Assembly (NCBI GenBank): GCA_964017045.1
Contig: OZ024798.1
Coordinates: forward strand, 33,079,050-33,143,049
DNA: 64,000 nt
Reading direction: 5' to 3'
From: Omphiscola glabra
Lineage: Eukaryota > Mollusca > Gastropoda > Lymnaeidae
Below are positions 1 to 24,400 of this stretch, in pieces. The notes beneath the pieces are model-generated. The model saw only the letters and a program-made list of their open reading frames with translations. It had not been told where the DNA came from and made no database searches. The stretch's first letter is position 1. Every line of letters starts with the position of its first letter. The translations under genes were made by a program, and so were the position numbers.

Positions 1-430
1 ACCAATCACACAATTACACAATTAAGTCCACAAAAGTATCTGGAGTTTCATAACTCAATCCTTTATTCATTATATACAAATGTAGTCCCATCAAGAGTCA
101 CTAACACATAATCAAATCCTCAGTAACACGTATGGAATAAAACTCCGACTAACACAGGTGTTCATCACGTTCTCTCTTCACGGTCTTCAGTCTTCTCTCA
201 CGATCTCAAAAATCTCTCTCGACTAACTAACACCCTGTCCTTTTATCCACGCACTTGTTTCTTAATATTTCCCTGTCAGCCAATGACCATTCAGCCATAA
301 TAATACAATTCATAACAACTCATGGACCAAAAAGTGTTCACACTAACAACAGTGGTACTCATACAACTCTCACCATGCATGAACAACTTTTCATACTGAA
401 ACATCGCGCTCCTAAATCTTATTCACAACA
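1..430 (-). mobile_element. LTR-like sequence (window edge, partial)
   Basis: Read on the minus strand this block has the layout of a retrotransposon long terminal repeat. It begins near TGTTGTGAATAAG at about 430, carries a TATA-like GGATAAAAGG at about 237-246, then a purine-rich leader, and a polyadenylation signal AATAAAGG near 60-67. It runs off the window start, where the last bases TTGGT could be the start of a primer-binding site. It abuts a LINE endonuclease fragment that is cut at this point. No gag or pol is visible because the rest lies outside the window. It could instead be a solo LTR or a chance resemblance. Confidence 0.4.
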
Positions 431-674
431 CAGAGGGCTTCTTTCTCCACAGAAATACTGTTATAAGAGTGTTTGTGTTGTTGCCACTAGAAAACATGGT
501 GTAATCTTTTGTCTTGAGGATGTCTGCATTTTTCCATCGAATTTCTTGCAATGCAGTAATAGTAATAGAGATTCTACAGTTAATTAGTTGATCTATTAAG
601 TTGGCTAAGGCTCCCACTCTAAGCAGGTTTAGTACATTCCAAGTTGCAATAAAAAAAATCATGCCCATATCCAA
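423..674 (-). pseudogene. LINE endonuclease N-terminal fragment
   Basis: The minus-strand frame reads ATWNVLNLLRVGALANLIDQ, then ITALQEIRWKNADILKTKDY and FSSGNNTNTL. This is the start of an AP-type endonuclease domain from a non-LTR retrotransposon of the kind often mis-annotated as craniofacial development protein 2. The conserved ATWNV and ALQEIRW blocks are clear. The frame stops after about 80 residues where the LTR-like sequence begins, so the domain is truncated. It lies in an ACAD8 intron, antisense to that gene. Sequence from about 675 to 965 is probably its 5' untranslated region. Confidence 0.75.
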
Positions 675-1534
675 GCATGGGGTCGATTTCCATTAGAATC
701 AGTCTGGTTTTTAGTTTGTTGCTTTGCTTTCGTAATGTCTATTTTTTACATGGCCGGGTCCTGCATAAAACTGCCTGGAGGGCTGCCCCTTACAGCTCTC
801 TGGGTAGCTGCCTTAATTTTTGGGTAAGGTTCCTTAGCCCTTGTGGATCCCTCCACTTCCTACAAGGCAGTATGTTATGATTTTGGTCCACCCGGGTTTT
901 TTTATTTCCCCAGTACCCGCCATATCTGGTGGGCTTTCCCCTATCTGCCACCTGGGGAGGCGCTTGATGGAAGATCAGTATCTCCCCACAAGAATATTGA
1001 CTTCAGAATTGTTTATTGAGATTTTGAAACGGCATGCTGGTAAACTTGATAGAGCAGATGAATGTTTTTCTTTGTGTCGCTATCTTCTTCATTTTCTTCT
1101 ACTTCTATATTCTGAGGGCCCACGATCAATGTATTGAGCATTCTGGCTCCTATGTCTGAGAGGATTTCATGATGTTACTGTGCATGGTTTTGAAGGGGAT
1201 ACTTCACTGGTTGCAAGGACTACTCGGCGATGGTATTATGAAATGGGGGTTGGAAGACAGGAGGAAATAGACGCAAATATGTCAAGTATAGTCTCCTCAT
1301 CTGTTGCTTTTGGAAGCTTGTTCCAGTCCCTGATTGTCTTTGAGGGAAAGAATTCACCCTGATCGAGATAAAATGTGTGGTTTTAATCATTTACTATCAG
1401 TTTTATCTTCCCAAAAACTCTTTTTCAGTTATTGCACTAGAAGTTATTTATTGGTTACCCAAATTTTAGTTGTTTTTTTATTTAAAGTTTCTTTTTGAGT
1501 TTTAATGATTATTATAAAATTATTTGTGTTTCAG
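675..1534. repeat. Repeat-derived stretch upstream of ACAD8 exon
   Basis: No host exon was found here. The part to about 965 looks like the 5' non-coding end of the LINE fragment at 423-674. About 1080-1155 contains a phrase (TATATTCTGAGGGCCCACGA and onward) that recurs at about 60335-60396, so it is a dispersed repeat. The rest is unassigned intron of ACAD8. Confidence 0.4.
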
Positions 1535-3265
1535 CCTCATGTTCTTTAGGAGCTGCGCATGCATCAATAGCAAAGGCAAGAGATCACTTAAAAGTTAGGA
1601 AGCAATTTGGAAAAACATTGGAGAATTTTCAGGTTTTAAAAATCCTATTTTATAATATTTAAATGGTTAGAAAAGAGTGGACTGCCACAATCCTGTTAAA
1701 ATAAAATTAAAAATCTTGAATAATTTTTCATGCAAGTTCATAGACTGAATTAAAAAATTTACTGAAATTATTTAGGAAAAACTGAACAGAAATGTGTTTA
1801 AAAAATCTAAAGATCCAAATGAATGAACAATATGCTTTGTAAAACTCTAAAAAAGGCTTTAATTGTATAATTAAAAATTATAATCAATGCCTCTGAGATA
1901 TAATTGAGTATATACTGTTTTAGTGTTGGCGATATTATATTGCATATTGAAATGCTTGTCAAGAACCAAAATTGAAAGCTTGTGTTTTTTTTTTAGAAAT
2001 ATACACAAGCTAAAGGAAAAACGGAGAAGGACAATACAAAAAGTGCATGTTGTTATTTTTACAGTATTTGCAGTTCAGACTGGCTGAAATGGCCACCCAG
2101 TTAGTAGCTTCCAGACTAATGGTGAGAAATGCGGCTAAAGCATTAGATAACAAAGATCAAGAATCAGTTGTTCTCTGTTCTATGGCAAAGTTGTTTGCTA
2201 CTGAACAATGCTTTGAGGTAAAGATATTAACTACAAACTTGAAATTATATGTATTGTTAATCCACACTCAATTTGTTGTATTGGATTGTCAAAATTATAA
2301 AAATTGTTTACTGTATATGACATAAAGATACTATTTAAATTATTCTTTTAACTCTTAAAATATGCTTATATTTCATTTGGTGTGTCCAAGAAATTATGAC
2401 ATGTTGGTCTTAAAATATGTTTAGTCTTGAGTGTAAAAAATAAAACTTTGTTTTATGATATGCATGATTTCATGTCAGTCTCATTCCAGATGGAAAAAAC
2501 TATTTCATATCAAAAAGTTTAATTTGAACAAAAAAATTGTTTGGTTCATGCAAGTTATGTTTGACAGATTATATTTATTTAGAACAATACTTATCAAAAA
2601 GTTTAATTTGAACAAAAAAATTGTTTGGTTCATGCAAGTTATGTTTGACAGATTATATTTATTTAGAACAATACTTGTAATAATAATAGTTTGAACACCT
2701 ACACTATAACACTCCAACAGCTGAAAAATCTACATCTCAACTGTAATGTAATATTTTTTCCATATTACTAAACTGTAGAGCTTAGATTAGTATTGAATGA
2801 TTTGTTCCGATGAAATTCAGATTTGCAATGGAGCCTTACAGTTGTTTGGTGGCTACGGCTACTTGAAGGACTACCCCGTCCAACAGTACATGAGAGACAC
2901 GCGAGTGCACTGTATATTGGAAGGTATGCAATCTTTACAAATAACCTGCTTAAATTTAAAGATAACCTTTTTTTTTCTTTATTTTAAAGAAACTAGTGTA
3001 GCTGTTGGATTTTTTTAGTGAAAAAGTTTTAAAAAATTTAGCACCAACATATGTTAATATTATGTGTTGGCAATCCACAATTTTCAGCCAGCTGAGCTGC
3101 CAAACCTTCAAGATGATTTCATTTTCATTTACTGCTCTTTAGACATGTGGTTTCCATAAATTTACCCAATAAAGTTTTTATGCTGCTTTTCTTTACCGAT
3201 ATTTTATAGGAAGCAATGAAATCATGAGAATGCTGGTATCCAGAGACCTACTGACAGAGAGATGA
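1535..3265 (+). CDS. ACAD8: Isobutyryl-CoA dehydrogenase, mitochondrial (3' exons)
   Basis: FAD-dependent acyl-CoA dehydrogenase that oxidises isobutyryl-CoA to methacrylyl-CoA in mitochondrial valine breakdown. Four coding exons are present: 1535-1632, 2065-2217, 2821-2923 and 3210-3265, with AG/GT borders and phases that join in frame; the first starts with two bases of a split alanine codon. They read [58 protein letters not shown] and [25 protein letters not shown]. The residue run [12 protein letters not shown], the [17 protein letters not shown] signature and the catalytic glutamate in ILEG are all present. These exons cover only the C-terminal helical domain; the start and the N-terminal two-thirds lie upstream of the window, because nothing matching them is found in 1-1534. 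The wording of the blocks fits ACAD8 better than SCAD or SBCAD. Confidence 0.93.
2509..2676. repeat. Perfect 84-bp tandem duplication in ACAD8 intron
   Basis: The segment 2509-2592 is repeated immediately at 2593-2676 with no mismatch that I can see. Two identical copies suggest a recent duplication. It lies in the intron between the YLQF and ICNG exons. Confidence 0.9.
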
Positions 3266-3601
3266 GGAATTTGTTAAATTATTGGATAACTTAAGCTGAT
3301 ATTTTACAGTTGACAGATCGGATCAGACATATCATCATATGGTGGTTTACAATATACTGATTTGTTTTTTTTTTAAACATATTGTTCATAATATGAAAAA
3401 CTGCCTGAAAATTGTAATGATTTATTGGAGAACTTTGTATTTGTGGCAACATTCATTGTTTTGTACATTGTTAATGTAAACTATTTTTAAAAAGGATTTG
3501 AGGTAAATAATAGTGTGCAGATATAAAAAAAAAAAAGAGCTTATAAAAAGAGGAAGCAAATTTCATTGCCGAGTTAAATAAGATTTCAGTGAGATTTCAA
3601 A

Positions 3602-3607
3602 AATAAA
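3602..3607 (+). terminator. ACAD8 polyadenylation signal
   Basis: AATAAA lies about 340 bases after the ACAD8 stop codon and is the first canonical hexamer in the 3' untranslated region. Confidence 0.6.
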
Positions 3608-3629
3608 AGTACAAAATACTTTTAATACA

Positions 3630-6290
3630 TTTTTGTTGGTTATTTGTTATTATTATGTATATAATTTGCACCTCACAAACTGTTACTACCTCTTTTGCTC
3701 ATTTATCTCATTAAGAAAAGTGAAATCTTGGTTAAGCTGTTGGTGCACTATTTTGGGTAATTTATACAGAAAGGGGCTATCCATAAATTAGGTAAAAAGA
3801 AAAGTCAAATTTTCATAGGCCCCCCTGTTGCACCCAGATATTTTTTAAAACCCATTTATCCATACATACAAAATGAGAATCTCTGCCCCCAAAATGTTAA
3901 AAATTATGTCACTGGATTTTTCAGCTACCTAAGGTCACAACTTAATTCACATGCCCAAGAAAAAAAACTAAGGCAGCAATGGACTTATATTTGTACTGTT
4001 GCAATATCTAGTTATTTGTGAAAACACAAAGCAACAGTACCAGTATGATAATAATTACAAAACATTGTGCTGTTACTTTCATACACATTCTTCTGAATCA
4101 ACCCCTCCCCCTATGCAAAATTCACAGTGCATATGTAATAAAAGGGTGGCCCAATACCACTATAGAGAAAATTCATATTGAGTTTTTAATACATTAATAT
4201 TTGATTCCCTTTAATTAAAAATAGAATAAAATATCTGGTTGCAACTTTTTGGCTTCATTATAATATTATTCTATACCAGGGAATGAGAAAAAAACCCTTA
4301 AAATAATAGATAATGGAAGGACTGCATTCAAGCTATGGGATTAGTGAATGAAATAGTAAAACAAGGTATGTTTAAGTTTAAGCTTGAATCAAAGGACAGG
4401 ACAATAAGATGTGAACGTTTCGTTTTCCCGTTTTTCATGGGGAAGATAAAGGAAATATGATTTCAAAAAATAAAATTCCCAATAACTGTGCTTCGTAAAA
4501 AAAAAAAATGAGATTCGTAATAATATTGCAATTGCATAATATCTTCTTCTTTTGTTATTCTGAAATAGTAGGTGAAATAAATCTGCGGTGTAAAAGCGGG
4601 TGGGGCATTAAAATAATATAAAATAAAAAAATAAATTCATATAAAGGAATTATATGAAAAACTTTTTTTTTAGGGGTTAATTAGTATTGCAATCTTTAAA
4701 TTAAGTAGGATTTTACTTTTTTAAACAACGAATGCTTATTAAATCCTGTTAAAGTGACTTAACTCTTTACCTAGGAAAAAACTAAAAAGTAGATTTTAGT
4801 TCCCCTACCCACCTGCTCACTCAGCGAAGCAGACGCCGTCAACCACAATTAGTTTGAGCAAGTTTAAACTCGCCTCAGTCCACCAAATAAACCAGAGCTT
4901 GCTTGCTCCCCTACCCAACCTTCTCCAGCCTTTCACTGAACAAAGTTCTCCAGCCTTTCACTGAACAAAGCAGATGCAGTGTACCACGATCAATTGAGTA
5001 ATAGAGTCACGTGTCAACAAAATATTACACCGGACAAATGGAATTGCCAGTAGAGAGAAAGTCTTAAAAAATATAATTGTAAATTTAACTTTTAGCAGAC
5101 AAAAAGGGAAGACATAAGAAAGTAAATAAAACAAGGTGATTGAAAAAAATAAAGAGAAGCCAGCATTGTAACTTAAAAATTTTATTACCCAAAGAGTTTT
5201 AAAAAAAATGCTACCCACAGAATATATTTAATTACCTCCTCATGTTATTATAACAGATAAAATATTATCGTGTTAAACATAACAGATTCCACAGAACAAA
5301 ACAAAATTACATTTGAGCATTAAACATAGAGAACGTAAATTAAGTGGTCGTTGCAAAATAATCAAACACTGTTTGGTCTAAAAATAAAATTTTAATGTTA
5401 AACATGGTGATACTACTGATACCCAGTAGTGATTATTAATTTTTAGAATGTATGTAAATATTGCCAAATATCTTTTTAAAAAACTGTTACCTGCATCTTT
5501 CATAAAAATTTGATTCAGGATGTCAGAAATGTTTTTTTTTCCTTATTTAATAAGAAATAATGAAAACAAACATGTATAACACAGTTCCTAGTAACATCAC
5601 AGATTTATTACTATCAACAAGAAAAAATAGTTCACCCTACTCTTCAAATGAGGGGTACATTTACTAAAAAAAATACAAAACTCCCTTCAACATAACTGAC
5701 AAAAAATACAAGTACATGAAAATTTAAGAAGTAGTAAAATGTCTAGCAGTCGTAATATATGTGATTACATTGGTTCAGTCAACAAAACATAAGCTAAAGG
5801 ATAATTGGAGACTCATTTCATGTACCTTTTATTTAACATTAAATAGCTTAGTTTATACAACATAGCATTAATGATCCTATAATTTATTTAAGAAAGTCTT
5901 TTCTTATAAGAATACAACATAAATTAAAGTTAAAATGTCCATTGGTTCAGAAAAATATGATTGGATACATGACAAATACTGACTTTGTACAATGTGTAAA
6001 TTTCTTATTTGTGACATTGTTTCAATTGAGTAAATGTCTACAATTCAATAGTATGTTCATCCAGTCTTTAACTTTAATTACACTACATTTCATGAGTAAA
6101 TTATTGATGAATCAGATAGTACTAAAGATGTAATTTTACCTGGCTTGTAACACCTTTCCCAAGCCAAAAAAAATGTCTCACAGCAACAAAAAGGTTAATA
6201 GAATAATCCACAGAATACTATCAAGCATAAACAAGTATATATTTGCATTTACAGTCTCACAAAAAATGGATACACTACATACTGTCTTCA
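3630..6290. other. Intergenic stretch between ACAD8 and GFUS 3' ends
   Basis: No exon was recognised. The stretch is AT-rich. About 3775-3960 resembles a dispersed element starting with a GGGGC(T/C)ATCCATAAATTA-like phrase also seen at 13.8, 42.2 and 43.7 kb. A short duplicated phrase (CTCCAGCCTTTCACTGAACA) occurs twice at about 4921-4968. Nothing else stands out. Confidence 0.5.
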
Positions 6291-6297
6291 TTTTTAA

Positions 6298-6837
6298 CCC
6301 TTTACAGTCCAAGCCTATTCAGCCTTTTCTAATCCTAGCGACCAAGCAAAGGGTCATAACTCCATTCTAAATGAAGGTTCTTTATCTAATTAATTTACAG
6401 AAAATAAACTATAAGCAAGAAAATAAAATAAAAAATACCTAAATACAAAGAAATGATTAAAGCAAAAGTTGCACCAAAAAACAGTTTCAGGGACACTAGA
6501 TTTATGAAATAGTGAAGCTTCATTAGTCCTAAGTTCTTTCAAAATTGTATCCAAGGCTTCGATAGCCATTTTTTAAAGCGAAAAAATCGCAACTTTTAAA
6601 AAATTCGTAGAAAATCAGCCCCTAAAGACACCGCGGTCAAACTAGTATCAAAATAAATGCCGACAACGAGGCTTTCTTCCGGTAGAACTATAAATAGTAA
6701 TGCGCAATGGATTTCCGCTGTGCTAAGAATGAAAGTAAACAACCTCGCAGCGGGGCGAAGCGGGCGGGTTTGGCCGCAACGGACTGTAAGCTTAAGGAAA
6801 AAATCGGCGCATTTCGGGCGCATCGGACTGTAAAGGG
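6298..6837. mobile_element. piggyBac-like MITE (TTAA-flanked)
   Basis: The block starts TTAA|CCCTTTACAGTCC and ends GGACTGTAAAGGG|TTAA, giving perfect terminal inverted repeats next to a TTAA on each side (6294-6297 and 6838-6841). CCC ends plus a TTAA target are the hallmark of piggyBac-type transposons. At 540 bp and with no transposase frame it is non-autonomous. A partial copy of the end (GGACTGTAAG) lies inside at 6781-6790. The inverted symmetry continues past TTAA (CTTCATTT outside each end), which is unusual. Confidence 0.75.
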
Positions 6838-7079
6838 TTAAAAATGAAGAGAAACGCTTTAAATTAACAAGAGGTGTGCGAAATAATTAAGAGATATCAT
6901 TATAGTAAAATGCCTTAAATTAAAAAAATACCCAGCAAAAACATGTTACAGTGCTTACTTTTCAGAGCAAAGCAAAACTAATGCACTTTATCACAACTAG
7001 CTGCAGATGTAAAGAAGTGGGAATGGATTTTCTTGAAATTACACAATAATTGTTTGTACAATGAAGGGTATTAAAATAA

Positions 7080-7085
7080 TTTATT
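7080..7085 (-). terminator. GFUS polyadenylation signal (candidate)
   Basis: On the minus strand AATAAA lies about 170 bases after the GFUS stop codon at 7256-7254. It is the nearest canonical signal. Confidence 0.5.
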
Positions 7086-7253
7086 ATTACGATTTCAGGC
7101 TTCTTTAGTTTAGATCACCAAAAGAAATGTATTAAAAAATCTATAATTGTGAGGTAAAAGAACTTTTGGGGAAGTCAATACAAAGCCATGTTGATCCTCA
7201 TACTCGTTGAAAAGTGTATCTAAAAAATGTCCTTAAATTTATTGTCATTTTCA

Positions 7254-18495
<11,242 letters not shown>

Positions 18496-21400
18496 ATGTC
18501 GACAATAAATTACAGCAAATGGGATCACATTGAAGTAAGCCGTAGGCCTTCCTTCTTAATCTTAATAATATTCTAATAAAAAACCGTCAACAACAACAAA
18601 AAACGAAGGAAGTGGCTATTCGTACCCGGTTCCAGAAGTGAGAGGTTGGGATTAAAAAAATTTAGTCTCTTCAAACAGTACTTATGAACTGAATCATTAT
18701 ATAGGCCCACCTGCTCCTCACGGTATTCAGTCAACACTTGTACTTGTATTTTTCTCAGCATTGGGATTGCTCAGCAAAGTGCTGCGAAAACCATCTGATT
18801 TCATTAAATGGTTTAAAGTTTTAAAGGCTACGGAATCACAATCCAACGCCTTAGCCGTAGCTATGTGTACACTGTCCTAAGCCTAAGAAGGAATGTTTCA
18901 ATCAATGTCTGTCATTAAATTTATAATATATGTTTTCAAGCATCATCAATGCCCAACTCAAAAGCGTAATTTATAATGTGCTAGCTAACTGGGACTGGGG
19001 CATACTTAACCATATGGTTGTGTATGTATTGAACCACATTTATAGATGTGTTCAGGTTGATAGCCAAGAGGACGTTGTCAATCAAAATTTTAACCTGGTC
19101 TTCTTTAGCACTTTTACGGTGTGCTGCTTGTCTCATGCCTTGATCAGTTACACTTAATGTAAGCATTCACAGTACACCTCCTAACTGTATAGAACAAAGT
19201 CTCTGTACAGCATGTGTGTGTATTTTTTGCTTGATATGTCGTTTAACATTATCCAGATTCCAGGCCTCCCACCTTTTCCTTGTGGAGGAATCACAACCTG
19301 CATTAGCTTTGTAGCACATTTCACAGACAACATCGTCATCAATTTCACAATATTTAAAAATATCACCCAGCTTGACAGTCCACTCTGACGACGAATCTGG
19401 TAGTGCTGCCTGCACAAATTCATTGAGCCATTCCGTTTTAAAATTTGATCTACACTTTTTCTTAGCAAGCGATGACGCTGACAGTTTGCTTAACTGACGT
19501 CTAGACATAATGGTTAAAACATTATTAAAAATAATTAGCTATTACATTTATAATAAACTAGAGATATGCGATTTATTTACCTTATACACTGGCGGCAGTG
19601 GTTCAGAATGAGGCTAGCTTGATCCGGTATGTATCGATAAGTATGTAAATCAATAGTTCTACGTAAAAAGTAGAAGACAAAAATATAGATCGGAATCAAA
19701 TTAAAAACATGGATGTATATGTTATAAAAACTATAATTCCGGCTGCAGATTGCAGCATATCTGTTCAAATTTTTTTTTATGTTGCTGCGCGGATACTCAA
19801 AACTGCTGCACAGCATCTGTGAGATAGCTGCGCGGCCTCGCAGCTTAAAGGGAACATTGGCGAAGAGTTCTTCTTGCATACCACAATGGCTCTGAGAATG
19901 ACAAAGATGCATGAAATGTACTTTTTTCATCTCCTAAAATTTGTTTAATCGTTGTATTTGAACATAAATTTGTTGCTGGAAAATTTGAAAGTTACAGGCA
20001 ATGCTACGAGTGCATAGAACTTCCTCGAATCGAGGCATGCCATACTTGCAGTTATCTTCACTTTTCCTGCAAAATGTTTGCAAAAACTATCGCTATTCAA
20101 CATTGTCCTAAAAATCTGATCTTTAAGTTTAACATCAGCTCAACATTGAATTGAATCAAACAATGGTTCATCATTTGAAATTTTTTTCATCACGCAAACC
20201 AACACACACCTCTCTCTCTCTCTCTCTCTCCCCCCCCCCCCCCCCCCCTTTTTTTTCTAGAACTCACAGACCATAACACTGTTTCAAATCCTCTAGTTCT
20301 TTTTCCTTAACTGGAAATTTACTGATTTGGTGAAATTTTGTGCAGCTTTATTTACAACAAGGAATTATTGTGAAATGTTATTCAATTTGTCAATGACCTT
20401 TTCTGTCATCCTCTAGTGCCTCTAGGCTTGCAACAAATCTAAGCCTTTTGTTTCAAACTATTTTAATATATACTTTATTTGATGCAAATTTTTTTATGTG
20501 TCCTAACAAAAACTCTCAAAATTGTTCGCTTTGCATGATAGTTTCCAATTTGCATTTTGCTTGATTTATTAAAATGTTTTAGCTGCAACTATGAATAATC
20601 AACCATTTGGGTCATTGAAATTTCTGAAGATTTTAGTTAGTAAAAATTGCTTTTGATCACCATCTAGTAGCGCAAAAGTTTTCATTTACTGTTACACAAT
20701 AACAATAATAATTTTCTTCATATTGGTTGTCGCGTCTGCCCAAAAAGCTATCAGCCCATAGAGCGATACCCAATAGGTTAATCTAGCCTGAACTTCACCC
20801 TGGGAATTTATCAATAGTCATTATGGACATAATATCCTTTCTTAATACACACAACACATACACACATTGTGTGTGTGTGTATATAAATATATATATATTT
20901 ATTAATTTACTTTATAACATAAAATTATCAGTCCATTTCTACAATTAATACTGATACAATAAGTTTCAAAAACCTACTTTATTTATTGAAATATTTATAA
21001 CTAATTCTATTATACGACAATAATTTTGTTTGATTTTTTTTAGATTTCCGATGATGAAGATGATACCCACCCCAACATCGACACTCCTAGTTTGTTTAGA
21101 TGGCGGCATCAAGCCCGAGTTGACCGCATGGAGGAGCAAAAAAAGAAAAAGGAGAAATTGGAAACTGAGAAACAAACGTATGTTTGAAAAGTTTTCTATT
21201 GTTAAATTGCATGACTGTGTATTATAAGATCATGTACTTCATGATTAATGTTTATTATTTTAACTTTATGATACCATATCTGCAGTGTTTGCACCATTGG
21301 TCCTTTTTTCTTGTCTACTGAAGTCTTCTAATAATGTCAAATCAGATACAATATTATAAAAAATATATGCATTTTATATCTTCACATTAATTAAATCAAA

Positions 21401-24400
21401 AAATTAAAATCTACAAACATGAAATTTCTAATTTTCAAGATAATCACATGAAATTTGTTGAATTGTAAAATATTCATACGGTTTCTTACAACTTACATTA
21501 AATTTAAAATATCTATCTGTCCATAACTACCACATATTTGTAATAATGTTTATTTTTAATAAGTTTGATTCTGATTTGTTTTCTGTTACTATAATTTTTT
21601 TTCTTCAATAAATATTAGCAAGAAAAATGGTATCACTTTTTATAATTTGTAATTGCAGCCACCAACAAAGACTTGCAGAGATGAGAAGAAAAGTAAAAGA
21701 AGCTGAGGAGGTCAGCGTGAGTTGTAATAATTAAAGGATAGTAGGAATGTTCTTTTTTTGTTTTTGTGTTTCGCAAAGCCGTTATCGGTTTTAGAAATCT
21801 GGTTTTAAACCAGTAATAGGTTGTTTCAATAATCAGGGCTTGAGTCCTCAAAAACAAATGGAAACTGCAATAGGTTGTTTCAATAATCAGGGCTTGAGTC
21901 CTCAAAAACAAATGGAAACTGCAATAGGTTGTTTCAATCAGGGCTTGAGTCCTCAAGAATAAATGGAAACTGCAGTAGGTTGTTTCAATAATCTGTTCCT
22001 GTTCATTTTATTTGCGAAGAATAAATACATACTTATTTATTAAATTTGTGGTGGTTGGGGGGAGGGAGTCGTCTTGTGTGAGTTCCCCACTTTCTCCACA
22101 GGACTTGACCCCTGGTAACAATGCATTTCAAATTGTTCCTCACAGCAATGTCAAATTGACCTATTTCATAAGACCATAAGGGACGGGTTACATTGGGATA
22201 CCACAACTTAGTCAAAATCCACGGTTGTAGAGGGATGGGTTTTTTTTTTTTTTTAGGGACGGCTTTTTCTGTCCCTTTTTTTTTTAAAATTGTGTTGTTT
22301 TATTGTAGGGGGACCATATTTGTACTTTAAAATGTTCATCATAAATTGGGACATAATTAAATTTTATATGTCTTACATTGCAGGAATATTTCACTTTTGT
22401 TTACTTAATATATCGCCATTTTATATCACAAATGGAAGACCTATCTAATAATTTATTTTTATTTTTCTCTAGGCTGCATCAGCTGATTTTCAAAAACTAA
22501 AAATCGAACTCTCTGAGTTAGAGACACAAGAAGAAAATTATAGAAAGAAAGAAGATGAGTTAAAGAAGGAAGAGAGAGTAAGTCACATGCTGGAAAGCAG
22601 TTATTATGCCTAATAAATAGGTACCCCCAAAAGTAAGAAAATCTTAATGTAGCTTTCAGAGCCTTCTTCAGTTGATGATAGATTAATCAATCTAGTAATA
22701 CATTCTTATTCCCACCACAAGAGCTGTCAATAGTAAGTTTGCACTTATTAGTGAATAGGCAGATTACAGATTAAACGGCATCTGCCAATTAATCAACCCC
22801 AGAGTAATTATTTTGCATATAGCTTTGAAATGCGAATGATATGGACCTAATTATGAATTGCGGGCAGGTCTTATTTATTTCACTATTTTGTCAAATGTTT
22901 ATATATATTAACATAATTAATAACAATTTGAGAGCTGCTGAGTTGAGGCAATGTTTCCTAACATGGGGCCTTAGCTCCACCTGGAGCCAATGTGGAGATT
23001 ATGGGGTGAAATATTTGGGGTTTTTTTGCTCTGAGAGATAGAGATGTGTTTATTTTTCAAGCAGAGGTGGACAGGACATCGGATTTTTTTTTATCTCTTT
23101 CACAAGTGGAACATCAAATTGTTTTAAGTGATTAGTTGGGACATAAGTCAGGAAAGGTTGAGAAACACTTGGTTACTGGGAGTATGCCTATGGGTAAATC
23201 ATTATTATAACTGGTTGAAGAAATAAAAATAGTTCCACACAGTAGAACAAACATTTGAACCTCTTGCCAAGGGCTATGCTAAAGGGTCACCTGACTTGAG
23301 CGCCATCTTCAGAGGGTGCCAAAACTGAACTTTTTCAGACAAAAAATATGTATTTTAATTATATACGTTTTTGATAAGTGAAAGCCTAAATTCATTTTTT
23401 TCCCCGGGAGCATCTTTTGCTTGCCTTTGTCCTGCTCAAACCAAGAGATGTATAATTAGGCTCTGATCAGCAGTCCTACCAAGACCAGTAGAATCTACGT
23501 GTAGACTTTCATTGGGAAAGTTATTTTGAATCAACACAATGACCTAGGTGGTAATGACTTATTAAAGAATGTATCAATTGCGACAAAGGCTAGTAGGAAG
23601 GAGCTAAATGCATGATAGGAAGCTCAAAGTCCTTCACATACTTACTTTATTTAAATTTAATACATTTGATGAAATCCCCAAAAAGCAGATGTATTCCATG
23701 TAAATCTAACATCTTGATATGTTTTTTGGTAGTCATTTAGCAGCTTAATCGGTCAAAAAAGCCATTGCCGATTAATCTGCAAATTAGCATATTACATTTT
23801 ATAAGGTGCAACCCTTGTCAACAGGTCTCTTAGGAACTTCTGTAGTTTTGTTTTTCCACAGAAGTTTATAAGAAGCCTTTGGATAGCTACAACAAAACCA
23901 GCTTATTGACACCAGTCAGAGCACAAGGACTTGATGAATATTTAGATGATGAAATTAGCAATTTGTAATAGAAAAGAAATGTTAACATTTGCTACCCTGT
24001 GTTTGGGGGGAAAACAATGGAGAAGAAAATTAAAGTTTGAGGGTTATTACTTAGATTGTTGTAAGCAGTACTTTATGAGAGATGTTTAAAAGAAATAATA
24101 ATGATGAGAAACTTGGTGAAGGAAAATAGGGAGGAGACAAGGTTAAAACGTCAGATATTCATGATTAAATGTGACCCTTTTTATTCAGTGGATTTTGCTA
24201 CACTGATCATGATGTTTTAAATTAGAAAAATGTTAGTCAGTTATTCAATAACAAGAATTATCCTTTTAGTGTGCTGGTTATCAGTTCTGTGACTAACCAG
24301 TCATTTGGTTGAAGAAATAGTAAAACTCTAGTCTTGTGTTCATTTATTGGTAAATTCCTTTTTACAGATGACTCCACTTAATATTGATACAATCTGCAAA

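Noticed and set aside
19577..19930. 117-codon minus frame upstream of the hAT relic
   Set aside because: Composition is not protein-like (runs of Tyr/Ile/Phe) and no transposase words appear.
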